This document shows, one piece after another, positions 46,254-60,200 of a stretch of 64,000 nucleotides of DNA. Position numbers and translations under genes: made by a program. The DNA is taken from positions 62,769,977 to 62,833,976 of the forward strand of contig NC_092497.1 in the NCBI RefSeq assembly GCF_047495875.1, written 5' to 3'. The notes below the pieces were generated by a model. The model saw only the letters and a program-made list of their open reading frames with translations. It was not told where the DNA came from and ran no database searches. Within the stretch, counting starts at the first letter, position 1; every line of letters starts with the position of its first letter. The stretch comes from Pithys albifrons albifrons. Its lineage: Eukaryota; Chordata; Aves; Passeriformes; Thamnophilidae.

Positions 46254-49200
46254 AAAAGTCTTTGCATACCAATATTGATTAATATAAGGAAAATAAGGAT
46301 TATTTCAGTGATGCCAATTTAGGGCATATACTCAGGAGCAGAAACAAAAATTTCAGTATTTTTCACAGCTTTTTGGACCTCCAGGGGAACATCTGACAAG
46401 CAGTTTGCTATTCCATATCTAGAACTTCAAGTGGAATGAAGGACAAAGCACTCCATAGTGGCAGGTGCTGTATCATGAACTCAGAAGGGACACAATTCTA
46501 CTCCTGTTAAAGTTAAGCATTGTTCCATCAGTCAAGTGCAACTCTCCCATTCACTTTCACTAAAGATAATCCACTGTTTGCACTCGGGGCCACAGAGGAT
46601 GAGAAAAAAAAATTCCTTTACACCTTGCTGCAATCCATAGGGAGATAAAAGAGCTGTCCATTGTAGGTTTGTGTACCAAACATATGGTCCATTTATAAAC
46701 TCATTATTTTTTAAGAAAAGTGAATAAATACATTTTTTGCATCAGGTCAGAGTAAATAAGAGAAAATCTCTGATATTTATCAGTAATTATTGAGGAGAAA
46801 TTTGAACAGAAGCTGTATTGTATCAGAGTTTGTTCTCAAATGGTATCAATGGAAACTGTATGAACAGTTTGAAACCAAATGATGAAAAAAAATAAAGAAA
46901 AAACTCTGTCAAGGTAATGAAAAAAAGAGTGCTTTGATTTGGGTGGGGTTTTATTGTGAGGTTTCTTTTTCTTTCCCTTTATTTGTTATTGTTTTGCTGT
47001 CATTATTTGAGATTTTTGTAGCGAACTTTCAGAGCACAAATGCAAAACACCTGGTACATTAATAGGATTATACTGTCTTTCACAACAAAGTAAATATGAG
47101 AGCAACCAAAGAGGAAAATTTTTATCAGTCTTCTATTATAAAACAAGACTTCATTTTGTTTCTGACCCAGAGTGATGTTAGTCAGCCATCTGATATTTTT
47201 TTCTATGGCAGATTAAGAAATAAAAACCTAGAACAGTGTCGGAGGCTCTAATTCCAGCCCACATTGTGGACCCACAAATCCCTAGGTTTTTTTGAGATAT
47301 AGTGGAGTACATTAAAATATTTAATTTTAAGAAACCCTTTAGAACTGATGGGTCTGTTTCAAAAGTATTTTAATATTATGTTAGACTGAGGTTTATGGTT
47401 TCCCTCTAAATGCAAGTGAATCTGCGAAGTAACTGTGGTATGAAAACTTTGTAATTAATCCATCACTTTAATGCTAATTTCTTTCTTAGTTGTAATGTGT
47501 GTTGGAACGTAGTTATAGGCAGCTCTGTCTAATTATTTCATTTAGGTTGAGTAATTTAATTATCTAATGACCTAATTATTGCATATACAATTGAAATAAT
47601 CAGTAAGCGGCCACCAAGAATTCCTTTCTGTTTGCAAAAACACATCCAAATGCCTACGTTTCAGAAACATATTCACCATCTCAGAACTCAACCATTTGTA
47701 CAGTTCAGAAGTTTTCTTAATGTAAATTATGAATGAATAAGACCAAGAATCCTACAGAAGTTTGCATCTGCTCATCATGTTCTTGTAATTGACAGGAGCA
47801 TGGCACCAGAAGACATTGCATTGGTTATGGAGTCTGGTCTTCTCCAGAGTAATTCATCTTACATGTCTCTTCTAAGCTGGATCTTAAGGCTTTTATGCAG
47901 GAAATATTTTCACCCTCTTGCTTTGAAAGAAAAGCTGCTGCAGAACATGATTGCCCTAAAACCGCTTAGGGGCTTCTGTCTAATCTTGTCTTCATTTACT
48001 GATAGACAACTTCTATAAATGTGCTTTGGGGCCAGCTTTATTAAGAAAAATTTCCCTGCTTAATATTTACTGTACTGGCAGAAGTTCAATGAGCTCCAAC
48101 AATCTCTGAATCTACAAATTTCTAGGGCAACCATGATAAACTCTTACATCACTTGACTTCTAGAAGATGGCCACAGCCCTAATCCACAGCTGCCCTGTCA
48201 GTCTATCTGGTTAACACTGCCCAGATAGTGCTGTCAGTGGAGAACATCCTACTGATGAGAAATAATTATACTTCAGGTCTTTACAGTATCACACAAAATT
48301 TTTTGTTGCTCACTGTTTCTTAAAATGGGACATGAAACCAGTCAGTTTCATTAGGGAAGAAGGTGAATGTGCACCTTAAAGCAACACAGACTTCCCATTT
48401 CCTCACCATTCTGACATATTACTGCCACGAGCCCAAGCTGCATGTGTTGATAATACTGTGGATTCACTCAGTGCTAAAAACCAAAGCTTCCAGTCTGCCT
48501 TCAAGAAAGAGTAGACCTTTGATTTTACCAGGTTAACACCAGATAGCACTAGGATTCATCTTCTTTCCAACTAAAAGAATATTTCCCTTTATTGAAATTA
48601 TCTTGTGACAGCCTAGCAATTCAGATCACCCTGAGGATGTTCTTCCCCTGTAGGACCTTGAAAGATAATAGTCAGGGGGAGGAGGGGGAAGAGAAGAAAA
48701 AAAGAAGAACCCACAGCTTAGTCATTTGTAAATACTTTTCCAATCTTTTAAGGTTTTGTTGTTACTGGATAGGTTTTGCCACTTTTTCTTTTTTTTTTAA
48801 AGGCCTTTAGGTCCAGGACAGTATTTAACTTTGAACTTCAAACCAAACACAGAGGAAAACAAACATCCAAAATCTAAACAGTTTTGTAGTTCTGTAAGTA
48901 ATTCAGATATTTGAATTCACTGTTTATGCAAATAACTTAGTATTTAAACACAGAAGTAATTCTAATTGTTCTTTGTGCTTCTGAACCTACCTTAGAGCCT
49001 TCCTTCCTTGGTGTAATATTTGAAAACCCTGTTGGAATAATATTTGAAAAAATGGGTATCTGTTTGTCCTTTTCAGTTAAAAAAAAAAAAAAAAAAGAAC
49101 CGGCAAAACTCCCACAACAGAACAAGGAAAACTAAACAATGCAAGAGCAGAGAAACTGAGTTTCCTCTGTACCATATCTACACTAGTCTAGATGCCATCA

Positions 49201-52200
49201 GGTAATGAAACACTTCATGTGCTGGGACTTCTTTAAATCCCATCAGCAAATGCTGCTCAAATTCAAGCATACTGTGATCAAGTTAAAATTAGAAGGGAAA
49301 TGAGAAGCTTTACATTATGTAGGCATTATAAGACCAGAGTTCTGATTGACTATGAAGAAAGACTCCAGAAAGCTTGGAAGGAGCCACTCATTGCAGTGAA
49401 TTAAGAAACTGAAATATTTCAGGGAAAGGAATATCCTGTCCTACAAGCACAGCCCTTTCATGTGTGACATTAATCCAAACTAAGTGTGAGGTTTTTGGCA
49501 GTCAGCTTCCTAAGGGATTTGAGAGTGTGGTTGTAAATAAGACGAGCGGAATTTAGGCAGTCTTTAGTCTCATTAGAAAAGTTAAACCTATTCTTTAGGC
49601 TCCATCTCCTTCTATATACTGTTATTTATATCAGTAAGTACAAGTTGACCCATGGAAGCAAAGCCCAAATTACTGAACCTGCTCCAAAGTACCTCACCCC
49701 AATGCAAATAGAATAACTACTGCTTATGAAAGGGGTTATGTGCAAGACATCAAAAGTATCAATGTTTTTGTTGGCTGTGACATGTTGTTTGAAGTGATCA
49801 GCATATTTAGGACATTTCTAAATCTTTCCTATGCTGTGTACTGAGATTGTAATGGGAACACAGAATGCTGCCCATGATCTCTCTTGCAGACTTTGGTTGT
49901 TTGCCACTGAGACAGGCAATCTTGAAGGATGCTACTTATACTTATTTCATTGATATTACACTGCTCCCTCACCACATAAATCTGGAATTCTTCTTTGAGT
50001 TTTTATTTTACATGCCTTCTGCCAGTCACAACAGAACTATATTGAGCAGCTCAGGAATATGCAAATAAATATGTTCTCAAAAAATTCATTAACACAGTTC
50101 TGCTTTGAATCCTAGTAGAACAGAGCACAGTCCAATCTGTGTTCCAACCAGGATGACAGACTGCATCTGCAGCTCTTAGATGTGACACCATTATTGTAGA
50201 AAACATGGGAGCTGAAATTCAGTGTACTATTGCAAACAGTATGGGGAAATATGTCAGAAGGATAGGTGGAGGGGAACCATCCTCAGAGAAATGCTGTAAG
50301 TTAGCATGAACTACCCTTCAGACAGTGTCAATTAGAAACAATTCCTGCAGCAGAAATATATTTTTAGAAATGCTGAAGAGAGCAAGTGCTTGTTGCTCAA
50401 ATTAATTTGGTCATTCCTTAAAGACTAAAAGCAGCTACAGAAACAGACATTTCCCCAGAGATATCCTCAGAGAACAACTAGTTAAACACACCACCTGTGT
50501 ACATGCTATGCCCAATAACAGAATCTATAGGCCATTCAAATGTGAGATCTTAGTCCAGCTGGCCACAGGAAATTACTTCCAAACTCTTGGCTTTCCTAGA
50601 AGTGTTGGTCACTACAGCACTATTAACTGTGTACCAGGAGAAACATCATCTTTGTAACCATCTGACATCTGCAGAGTCTGAAATTCTACACTTTCATTAA
50701 AGGCAGGACTTCTCAGAGAAGTAGCACATTCAAGACTCCTATTTACTTGGATTGCGAATTGTCTTTGTGGTTTTCAATACATCTAAATTTACTCATCCAT
50801 TTTAAATATTTTTATGGCCTTAAAGTGAGGGTATTGCTGAATAAGCCTGCTACTTGATCGGAGCTCAGGGTGATGGATGATGTCCTAGAACCTGCCAAAT
50901 GAGCTGCAGTCCTCTTGTTATTCCCCATCCCTCACATTAATTAGATGATTCCTCAAGATGAGTGTCAGAGAAGCATCTTATATATGTGCAAGTATCTCTT
51001 TAAGCAGCAGCATGGTCTGTACTTGTTCAATCTTGTTCTGGACAAATAATCATCACTACTAAACTCTCCCTTCTGCTGGTTTTGGAAGAATCAGGTTTGA
51101 ATCTCCATTGGTGACAGTGGAGTGGAGCCACTGGCACAGTGGACACTTCACCAGCACTTCACAGTTGGTCACCTCAAACATTCCCAACATCAGTCAACAT
51201 TCTCAGCATTACCAGTCATGCCTCTGTAATAAAATACAAGTCATAGTAAACCAAATTAATCTTTTAAGGATAGAGGAAGAAGGGGAAAAATAGTTCCACT
51301 GAGACTATGCCAGAAAAAACTATACAATTAATACTAATTTCAGTGGAAATGAAGGCTTAACAAAGTCTGCCAGTATCTTGTTAATCTAAGAACTGCTTCT
51401 CTTTTACAAGTTCTCACATTGCCAGAGTCTCTTCCTGTCTCTTTTTCCTGATTTTGAGAGACAACTTTTAAAAATAGCTAATTGTTACAGTGATGGATGA
51501 ATTATGCAGGAAATCTAAAGGAGACCCATTTCATAAAGTCTCATTTTAACACTACAACTAAGAAAAAGTGTAATTCCCCTTCTGTCTGCCCTCATTTTTT
51601 TAAGTTATTAGCAACCATGTGGGGAAATTTGTCAATTATTCCACATTTTTGGCTGTAAAGAATTTGTTTTCATAGGCCAATAACTGTTTCTTACAATAAT
51701 TAATCAGATAGTTAATGTATCATAGTTTTTTCTGCAGTAAGGGCATCAACTTTACTTTCAACATTTCTTAATTTTTTTTTCATTTATTACAGTCTCCCAC
51801 AAGCCAAACAAGAAATGAGAACAACCAAGAAACCCCAAACCAAACCAAACCGAACAACAAAAACCCACCACACATAAAAAAAAACTCACAAAACCAAAAC
51901 CAAATGAAACTAAACCAAATAACAAAAGAAAAAAAAACCAAAATAATACTGATTAGATTCTCAAAAGTAACCCTTGTTTCTGGGCAAAGATCTGACTCAG
52001 TTAACAAGCTTAGGCTTTTGTTGAGGTACAATGATTCCAAAGCTCCTTTACTTCCCAGGGCCTCCCTAAGTAGATCACATAGAGGAAATGGAGAGCCTGT
52101 GAACAGGGCCATTTGGATGGAAGTGTTCTGATGAGTTTGACAAATAGTCTGTATATTTTTCCTTTGGCCTCCCCATGAAAAAATATTGCACCTGCCCAAG

Positions 52201-54095
52201 GAAACAATATGGGAAGAAAGCATAGTTTGTGTGATAAGACTGTAAAAATGTTACTGAAGTCATCAATCATTGTGATATAAAGCAGCCACTGGGCCTGAAG
52301 AATAGCAGCACTTTATTTTCAGCTGCAACATTTTCTTTTCTTCCCATATGTTTTCTGGAACGGATTCCCATGCAATTATGTGACGCACTAATTGCAGTTC
52401 CTTGAAACACTTCCATTAATGTGAAAGCATCCCTCAGAGTCTTATCCCACCAACAGCAATGTCAGAGTAAAGAGATCCCTCAGGAAATAGAACTTTACCT
52501 GTGCTTGTGCCCAGCTTGACATGCTGGATTATATAAACCATGCGAGGATAAAAATAATTGGCTTGAAGCCCAGTGTCTCACCTTGATCCTGACACCACAC
52601 TAAATGTCCATAGTAAGTGTATTTCTTTGCTTATAAATGAACAGGTACAATCATGTTCCCCCACAGTGTTGGACTAACCGCCCTTTGGGATGTAGGACCC
52701 TAAACTATTTGCTCTGTCTCTGTTTCAGGATCTTGTCTGCTTCAGCATCCTGCTTGCAGCAGGTTCCCTGTCCCATGTCTAATACCTCAACTGCCTTCCC
52801 CTGTAAGGCCCCATTAACCATGATTTCTTGTACAGAATGGAAAGCCAGAAAACATATTAATTTTTTACAGCTACTGCCCTATGCTTTAAGTAAAAGTGCA
52901 GTGTAAAGCTTTACTTTTTGCAGCATAAAAATTTTGCATTCTATGGAACTATTTTCCTTGTGCATGCAGTCCTCTTACACTTTTTACTTATTTTTTGTAG
53001 CAATTTTTACATATTTTTGTAGTAATATTAGCAAACACAATGCAGCTTTAAAACCAAAGCAGTCCCTATTTTAACTGAGATGCAATAGTGCTACAGATCA
53101 GAAACTAGTTTCAAAGAATACAGCACAGGGAGAGTTTCGTACATTCACATATGTACTTGCAAAATTTTTTGGAAAAGGAGGCAGTTGAAGCAATCTTCTG
53201 CTGATAGCCAAACTAGTAGACTGCTCTCACTGTCTTCACATCTAAAGCGCTGCTAAAATATATTTAGCACAAAAATACCTATTAGGATGCAGAATCTATG
53301 TGAGAATGGTGGCTCAAGTTGTAACCTTGAAACCTCAGTTCACGGCAGGACACCAAGGATAACCAGTGGGCAAACTGAGAACCTCCTCACATTGCATGGA
53401 AGTAGTAGAGAACCACTTCTTTGTTAATTAAATGTGATGTCATACAGTGTTATAATAATTTGGTAGGTAAGTCTGTGCCTATGGAGAATTTTTGCTGTCA
53501 CTGAAGGAAGGTAGGATTCTGGTTTTGGTTTTATCTTTAAAAATACATTAACTTGTTCCTTACCAAAGCAATCAGATAATCAAGCAAACAATTGACATTT
53601 CCTCCTCCTCACCCCACAGCTTCAAAATCCTCAAAGAAAATGAACAAAACAAAAAAGCTCTCACAACCAAACCCATATAACCCCAAACCTCAAAAATACC
53701 TCTTCTCAGAAAGAATGGAAGCAAGGCAGCAAGTCATAAGCTTATGTGCACAAAACAAGAAGTACCTTGGACTTGAAAAAGACTCATGATAAACACTGCA
53801 AAATGCTAGGGTGGAAATATGTGATACAATGAGTGGTTATGTTATTTCATATCACATTCACTCCCCTCCCAGCAACAACCACACTGTAAAATATTATCAC
53901 TTTTCTGGTAATGGAAGAAATGGCATTAGCAAGAGTCTGCAGCAAACTGAGTTGCAAAACTTGGGAGCATCTGAGCATATTTTGCAGATAAAGAGTTTGT
54001 CTTTTAGACGTGAAGTAATTTGCAGCACATTAATGTATTGCAAGTGTGAAGGACACACAGATATCCATTGAGGAAGACATTCAGTCACCTACAAA
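46254..54095. other. Long intergenic block, no gene seen
   Basis: About 7.8 kb of mostly unique AT-rich DNA. Frames at 47800-48018, 48592-48810, 49865-50068, 51780-52270, 52637-52906 and 53592-53789 have no recognised domains. It holds a poly(A) run (about 49080-49097), an A/C-only tract (51825-51945) and a TAATTA-rich stretch (about 47500-47640). No LTR or CR1 is recognised. Confidence 0.5.
51825..51945. repeat. Strand-asymmetric A/C-rich tract
   Basis: About 120 bases made almost only of A and C on the plus strand, with CCAAA-type units (AAACCAAACCAAACCGAAC) passing into A-rich sequence. It is a simple low-complexity repeat with no gene. The long minus-strand frame 51780-52223 depends partly on it. 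Confidence 0.8.
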
Positions 54096-54224
54096 GACCA
54101 GGCCGGATGCAGCTCTGAGCAATCCCGTCTAGTGGAAGGTGCCCCTGCCCATGGCAGGGCATTGGAATGAGATGTTATTTAAGGTGCCTTCAAACCCAAA
54201 GCATTCTATGATTCATTCTATGAA
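54096..54224 (+). mobile_element. CR1 LINE 3' end, sense
   Basis: 'gatgcagctctgagcaatcc', 'gtctagtggaaggtgcccct', 'gcccatggcagggcattgga' and 'ttcaaacccaaagcattcta' followed by two octamers (ATTCTATGATTCATTCTATG). Clear and fairly well preserved. Confidence 0.93.
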
Positions 54225-57200
54225 AAATATATAAAGCAGATATTTTATGTTACTTAGCCAGGTGTCTGCTATGAATATTAATATAAAGCAGAGGCATATA
54301 CTAACATACAGGGCTGCAAAAAAATTCTTATAGGGTTTTTATTTGGATAGCAAACAAGAGAGGGTGGGGACATAGATTATGGTACTGTTAAAAAAATACA
54401 ATTCAAATTTGGATGTATCTTAAAAACATATAATTCACACAGCAAATCCTCAAGCTCCATCCTAAGCACCAACATTTTAATTCAGACCTCTTCTTGCAGA
54501 AATGTGCCTAACAGATTATTTTGTTTCAAGCTACACAAAGAGTGTACACCAAGGAAATGGCTGCAAGGCTGTAGTTATTAGCTACACTAAGATGAAACTT
54601 TGCATGTGGAAACCTACACCCTTTAGATCATGAACCTAATGCCTTCTTCCACAAGGCAGGCTGTATCAAGCTGCGTGATTTTCTGTGCAGAAGAAACCTT
54701 CTATGATTCTGTTCAACAGCTGGGTATGTGGTTGGTCTGAGAGTAGAATTTAGCCCAGTAGTTTCAACATATTTTACAGTCACTCTTTATATCAAAGCAG
54801 AGCACGTATGATACATACTCTAGGATTTCTGCATATCAAGCTGAGCCTTCTAGATCTATTTAGAAATCCATATTTTTTAACTTGATTTCAAGTTTGGGGC
54901 AGGGAAGGGAGGAACGGGGGCATGATGTGTGAACTAGGATCAAGTATAAAACATAGTATGTCTTTAACATCGATGGGTTTGGCTAAATTACTTTGTATCT
55001 TCTATTCACAAATAATATAATAAAAATATACTACTTTGTCTATAGAACATATTTACATTTTTATAGCAGCTTTTCCTGTGTTACCAGTTTTAACATTAAT
55101 CCCAGGGTCCTAATTTATTATCCTCCTCAAAGAAATTCACATCTGAATGCACTTTTCTTCATACTACTTCCCCTTCAGAGCAACGTTTTACGGCTGATTC
55201 TCAATCACAGGCAAGCTTCCTCTGTATTAGGTCAGAAGACTGAGCCTCACACTTAGCTACAACACACACAGACACATACACACATACACAAAGAAAATTT
55301 TTAAAAAATATTGTCAGAAATCCAAAAGTAGTGCTTGTTTTGTAAATGCACTCAAAGGCTAGGAAAACACCTATTTCATACCCTTCATAGCAAGTGATGT
55401 CTTTAGGGAAAAAAATTGCAAACTACTAAGTTTTTGGTCAATAAAATATTTTGCTTATGTTATTAATACAGCCACTTATGAAGCTGCAGTTTGATTACTT
55501 CTGTAGCACTTTCCAGTTACTTTACACAGGTAGGGTTTTTTTACTAATAAAGGAGGTATCATTTACACTTTTTATTACTTTTGCTGATGTCTTGGCCTCA
55601 AGGGAGCATGTGAGAGGTAAGTGACTGTGACCTGATTACTGGAGACAAGTCTTCCAATCAGGCAATGGCTGCGGATTTTCCCATCTATCCCAAGACAGTC
55701 TCTGTTGCTGTTGATAACCCAGTGGCCAATCTTCACTGCAGGAGAGTCACACAGTCCCATGCAGATTCCCTCACCATTACCAGCAGATCTAGTCTAAGGC
55801 ACAACCTATTTTATGAAAAACATTCCTATTTACGAGTCAGCTGCTCCGAAAAAACACCTGTGTGAGTTTAAGTTGTCCACTGTTCCTGGTCTATAGGGAC
55901 TCAAGGGCTCCAGCAGGGATGGGGCCTCATACCCTGCAAGGAGCACATTAACATTCTTCTTTAAAAATCTTCCCTCCTTCTTCTCCATTTACTCTCACTT
56001 ATGATATGCCAGCATCCAGAAAACCAGAGCAATCCAGAACTCTGCACAGAAAATGAAAAAAGAAAGTAGTTTTTGCATTCAGAGCTCAGAATCTGAACAC
56101 CCAAGAGATCATAACAGGTATTTCTTCCAACTCAGAAGGACACATAAAGAGATTATCCTGTGAAAAGTCAACCATAAAACCTGATCAAGAGATATACAAG
56201 AACCACCCTGGTGTTGAGGTATAGCGCACACACCCATCAATAGGCACACATTTGACACATAACAGAGGAAGAGAGGACATCATCTTCCCACAGGAAAAGA
56301 CCCAAGTCTCATTATTTTCAGTGATATATTTTTACACTTAAAAATCCTTCTTGAAAAGGGGTCAGAAAAGAAAGGTGTTTCCAGACTCAAAATACCGCTT
56401 CAGACACTATTCTGGAATTATTTCTAAGTGAGGATTAGAAACTCAGAAGGAGCTTAAGCAGTTTGTGTTTTCTTACAGAGAAATCTCATCAAAGCAGGAG
56501 CTATGCAGGGTTCAGGAGTTACTTTCAGAATATAAACAGAAGGCAATCTGAGCACATGAAAGCAAACACAGACAGGGAAACTCTGTAAAATTCAGGAGTA
56601 GTTTTACACTGGGAGTGAGATGAAAAGCCTCTCTAAGTTAGTGTCCTATGAGCTGGAGTACATCTTCCTAATACAGTGGTTGATTTAACTGGATGAGTGA
56701 AGAGAGAAAAGGGGGAAAGAGAGGAAAAAAGGTAAAAACCCAAGATGTTTTAACCTATATTTAATACCCTGCATACTCAGAACATCATGCAGACTAAGGA
56801 ATTGGGATCTCACTCACCCCTGGCAAACATTTTCCAAGTGCAGGATCTTGAGAGCCTGGAAGTGCTAGACCTCTTTTTGTTTTGCTCTTAGTTCTGACAA
56901 CACAGGGACTCAGTGGGGCAGGATTTACTCCTTTGGATGAAGCACATGTTGCCAGTTTCCCAAGGCTGGAAACAAGCCAGTGCTGAAGAGTGGGGTCCTT
57001 TTGCTAACACACAGGCTCAGCTCCTGGGGTTACGCTGAGTGCGAGGTCTGAGCAGATCAGCTGCAACCACACAGTCTTTTCCACAATTTTTTCTATGCAC
57101 AGGATGCATGAACTCTGTCTGCTGGTAGTTGGATCAGTGCAGCTGACACATCCCATGTTTGGTCACTCTGAAGGAGGTCTGCAAATAGCTGAGCAGATAA

Positions 57201-60200
57201 TTTATTAAAGTAAGATATGAAAGTAACTACCTTACTATTGCTGATTCATTTCCCCTTCTACAGAGGGGAAAGTCCATTTGCTCAACCTCTTGTCCTTCAC
57301 TTGCTTCAGGGACTTTCTAATTTAGAAAAGAAGGTCCACACATTCAGGATAGTGGCAGAGGACCATGGACATACCAATAAATCTCACACAGCTGCTTTAT
57401 TCTAGCATTTTGCTTTCCTCATTCCAATATCAAGCAGCTGAAGTGCAGGGATAAAAAAGGCTGATTGGATGATATAAAATCTTACAGCTTATAAGACAAC
57501 ATCATGAACTAATGGCAGAAGTTTCCCTTTTTTCAGCTAAGTTGTTTTGTGTGGTTCTGGCAGCTGGTGTTCCTGGAAGGTATGTGAGATTGCAAGATAA
57601 AAATCCCACAAGCATGTGAATTTTAATAAGAAATATGAAGAGGTTACAATGGTGGAGGAAAGGGAGGTAACAGGCTCTACTCTGCTTTTATGTAAAAATA
57701 AAGGGAAAAGGTGATCTGCCATAGCTTGAAAGGACAAATCAATGTCAGTAGAATGAAAGGAAACAATCAGATCAACTTTGTTTATGCTGCATAGGTAACA
57801 AACATTCAAAATTTCAGCCTTCTGGATAAGGAAGCCCACAAGATTTCTACAGTAGAGGAAAATTAAGGATTTCACTGAGAAAGGTGGATAAAGGGAGGGA
57901 AAATACAGAATCATGGGCTTTTTCTTTTAGCCCCTTGAATCATATATTCTTTTAAACCAGCCAATGCAACACACAGGACCACAGAGGTAAATACATTTCT
58001 TTTGATGCTGCTGGGTTCAAAAGGAGTTCTAGCACTCTCTGGAGCCAAAAAAACTTTATTTCGTTCTACTCCGTCTCCAGGTAAGTAAATTATAAGAAGA
58101 TGCTATATTTGTGTGACACTGTAGTAAGTGAAAGCCATGCTTTTATGCACAGATACAGTTTTGTAACACCCTGGGCCTGATTCAAATGGATTCACACATC
58201 ACACGCTTTTCCCTTTGAAGAGCTGCTAGAAGAAACTCACCACTTTAAACAGAGTTAGAAATAACTCCAGCAGACATGGACTGCAGAAAGGAATTACTCC
58301 TCTCTCCCACCTGTGACTTGCCTACTTGAAGCAGTAAATATTAAACGTATCGGCATACTGAGGAATATTTCTGCAACTTAGATTAAAAATTAAGTCAGTT
58401 CCCAATATAATCAGTTGCCTGCTTATGCCTGGACATTCTACTTATACACTTAGAGAGTTGAAAACAAAAGTCCTTTTACAAAGGTGGAACACAGATGTAA
58501 TCATATCACAAAGCCCTTTGTATTCATTTACAGCAAACACACCTATGCTTCGCAAATGAAAGAATGAGCCAAGATACTTGAGCCAACTGATACTTCACTG
58601 TGAAATATCAGTCGTGCAGTTGCGATCTCAGCAGTAAAGTGGTGGTTGCCTTTGTAAAGTCTTGTGGATTCCTTCAGCAACCTCTGTTTGCATGTCTGAT
58701 AGACGGATTGCTGGTTCACTTCCATTAAAACCAAAATAAAAAACTAAATCGCAAAAATCTCTGGAACTTTTCTTTACTATATTCTTGCTCTTTGAAAAAA
58801 TAAATATCTGGGGTGGAGGGGGAGATGATGAGGACCACAGTGAGACTCTCATAGACTAAAGCTTATATGTGCAAACTTATAAGAGATTCTTCTTTGTTTT
58901 TATGAAATCTGGTATCTCAGTTGTGGTCTATCCCACCTTTATGAAGTTCAACACGAATTCCATTGAAAGCAGAATGAGATGCATCTGTTTTGGTATTGGT
59001 TTTTGTTTTGTTTTTTTTTTCTGGGTGGGGGGGTGAGGGGGGGGCCGGGAGGGTTTGAAGCAGGATTTAATGCTGAAAGAAAAGATGTTCTGGAAAAAAT
59101 AAATTAAAATTTCTATCATGGGAGCCCATCAGAACTCCAGATGGGCATCAATGTGTATTTAACCATCTCTCAAGATTTGGGGCTGAATGATTAAAGAGCT
59201 ATTGATAGTTCCTAGAAAATGTGGAAACAATCCTATTTAGAAATAATTCTACTTATACATTACACATGCTTTAAATTTCTTTCCCCTTATACTTTATGAC
59301 TAAGGACATATGAATGAAAACAGTTTTTAAACAGCTCATCTGTTCATCTTCTACTGCTCTTCATCCCTAATCCTCATTTTGAAGATAAGGTTGTAGCAGA
59401 AAAGAATGTTGTAGAAAAGACATTTTAAATTCATATGGGGAAAAGGAGCATCATAATGCCAAAAGAATTAACAGATTCTGTAATAAGGAGATGCAGAAAA
59501 TATAGTTTTCTTATATTGGACAGACATGTAACAGTGGCATTCAAAACTCAGCCAGAGCCCCTGCTGAGAGAAACACTTAAGCATGTGCTCAACTTTCAAG
59601 TGGTTGTTTATGTCCACCAAGCTTGGCGGGCTATAGATATGGACCTGAAGCTCTTCAACTGGTTAAATCACTGCTCAACAGGGTAAACAACACAACCGGA
59701 GCCTAAGAGAATTATTCTTATGCCATGCACATCTGACTTCAGACACTAGTACTCTACTGAAGTTCTCAGTGGGGCTATTCTTCAAAAATCTGATTACATA
59801 ATATTAGCCCTGGATATTTTTAAAATAAATTAATTAGTAGCCTTTTCTAAAAATAATTTTCTGAATTACATATAAATATTACCCAGATGCCCAAGACTTG
59901 AGATGTGCTATGGGAGGCAAAAAGCCAGTTGCCACAAAACTTCACTGTTTCTATAGGCCAGCTTCATTAAGAACAGGAATGATATTTTGAAAAGGGATGT
60001 CCAAAAATGTACCAAGTCACTTGTGTCTCCTGGAATACAAGAATCAATAACTTTTAGCCTTCAACACCCTTAGAACATTTTTCATCAATCTCTCCTGTCA
60101 CCTGATCATGGCAATTGAAAGTTTTGATTTACTTCAAGGCAGTCTTTGCAGCTTATTAGTACCATCTTGTGCATTAGGAGGTGTTCTTCTTTTATGATGT

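Noticed and set aside
48592..48810. Short frame with a Glu/Lys-rich stretch
   Set aside because: The charged run is a GA-rich low-complexity patch (about 48670-48705). No domain.
57537..57914. 125-codon minus-strand open frame
   Set aside because: Hydrophobic, AT-driven composition with no domain or supported exon boundaries.
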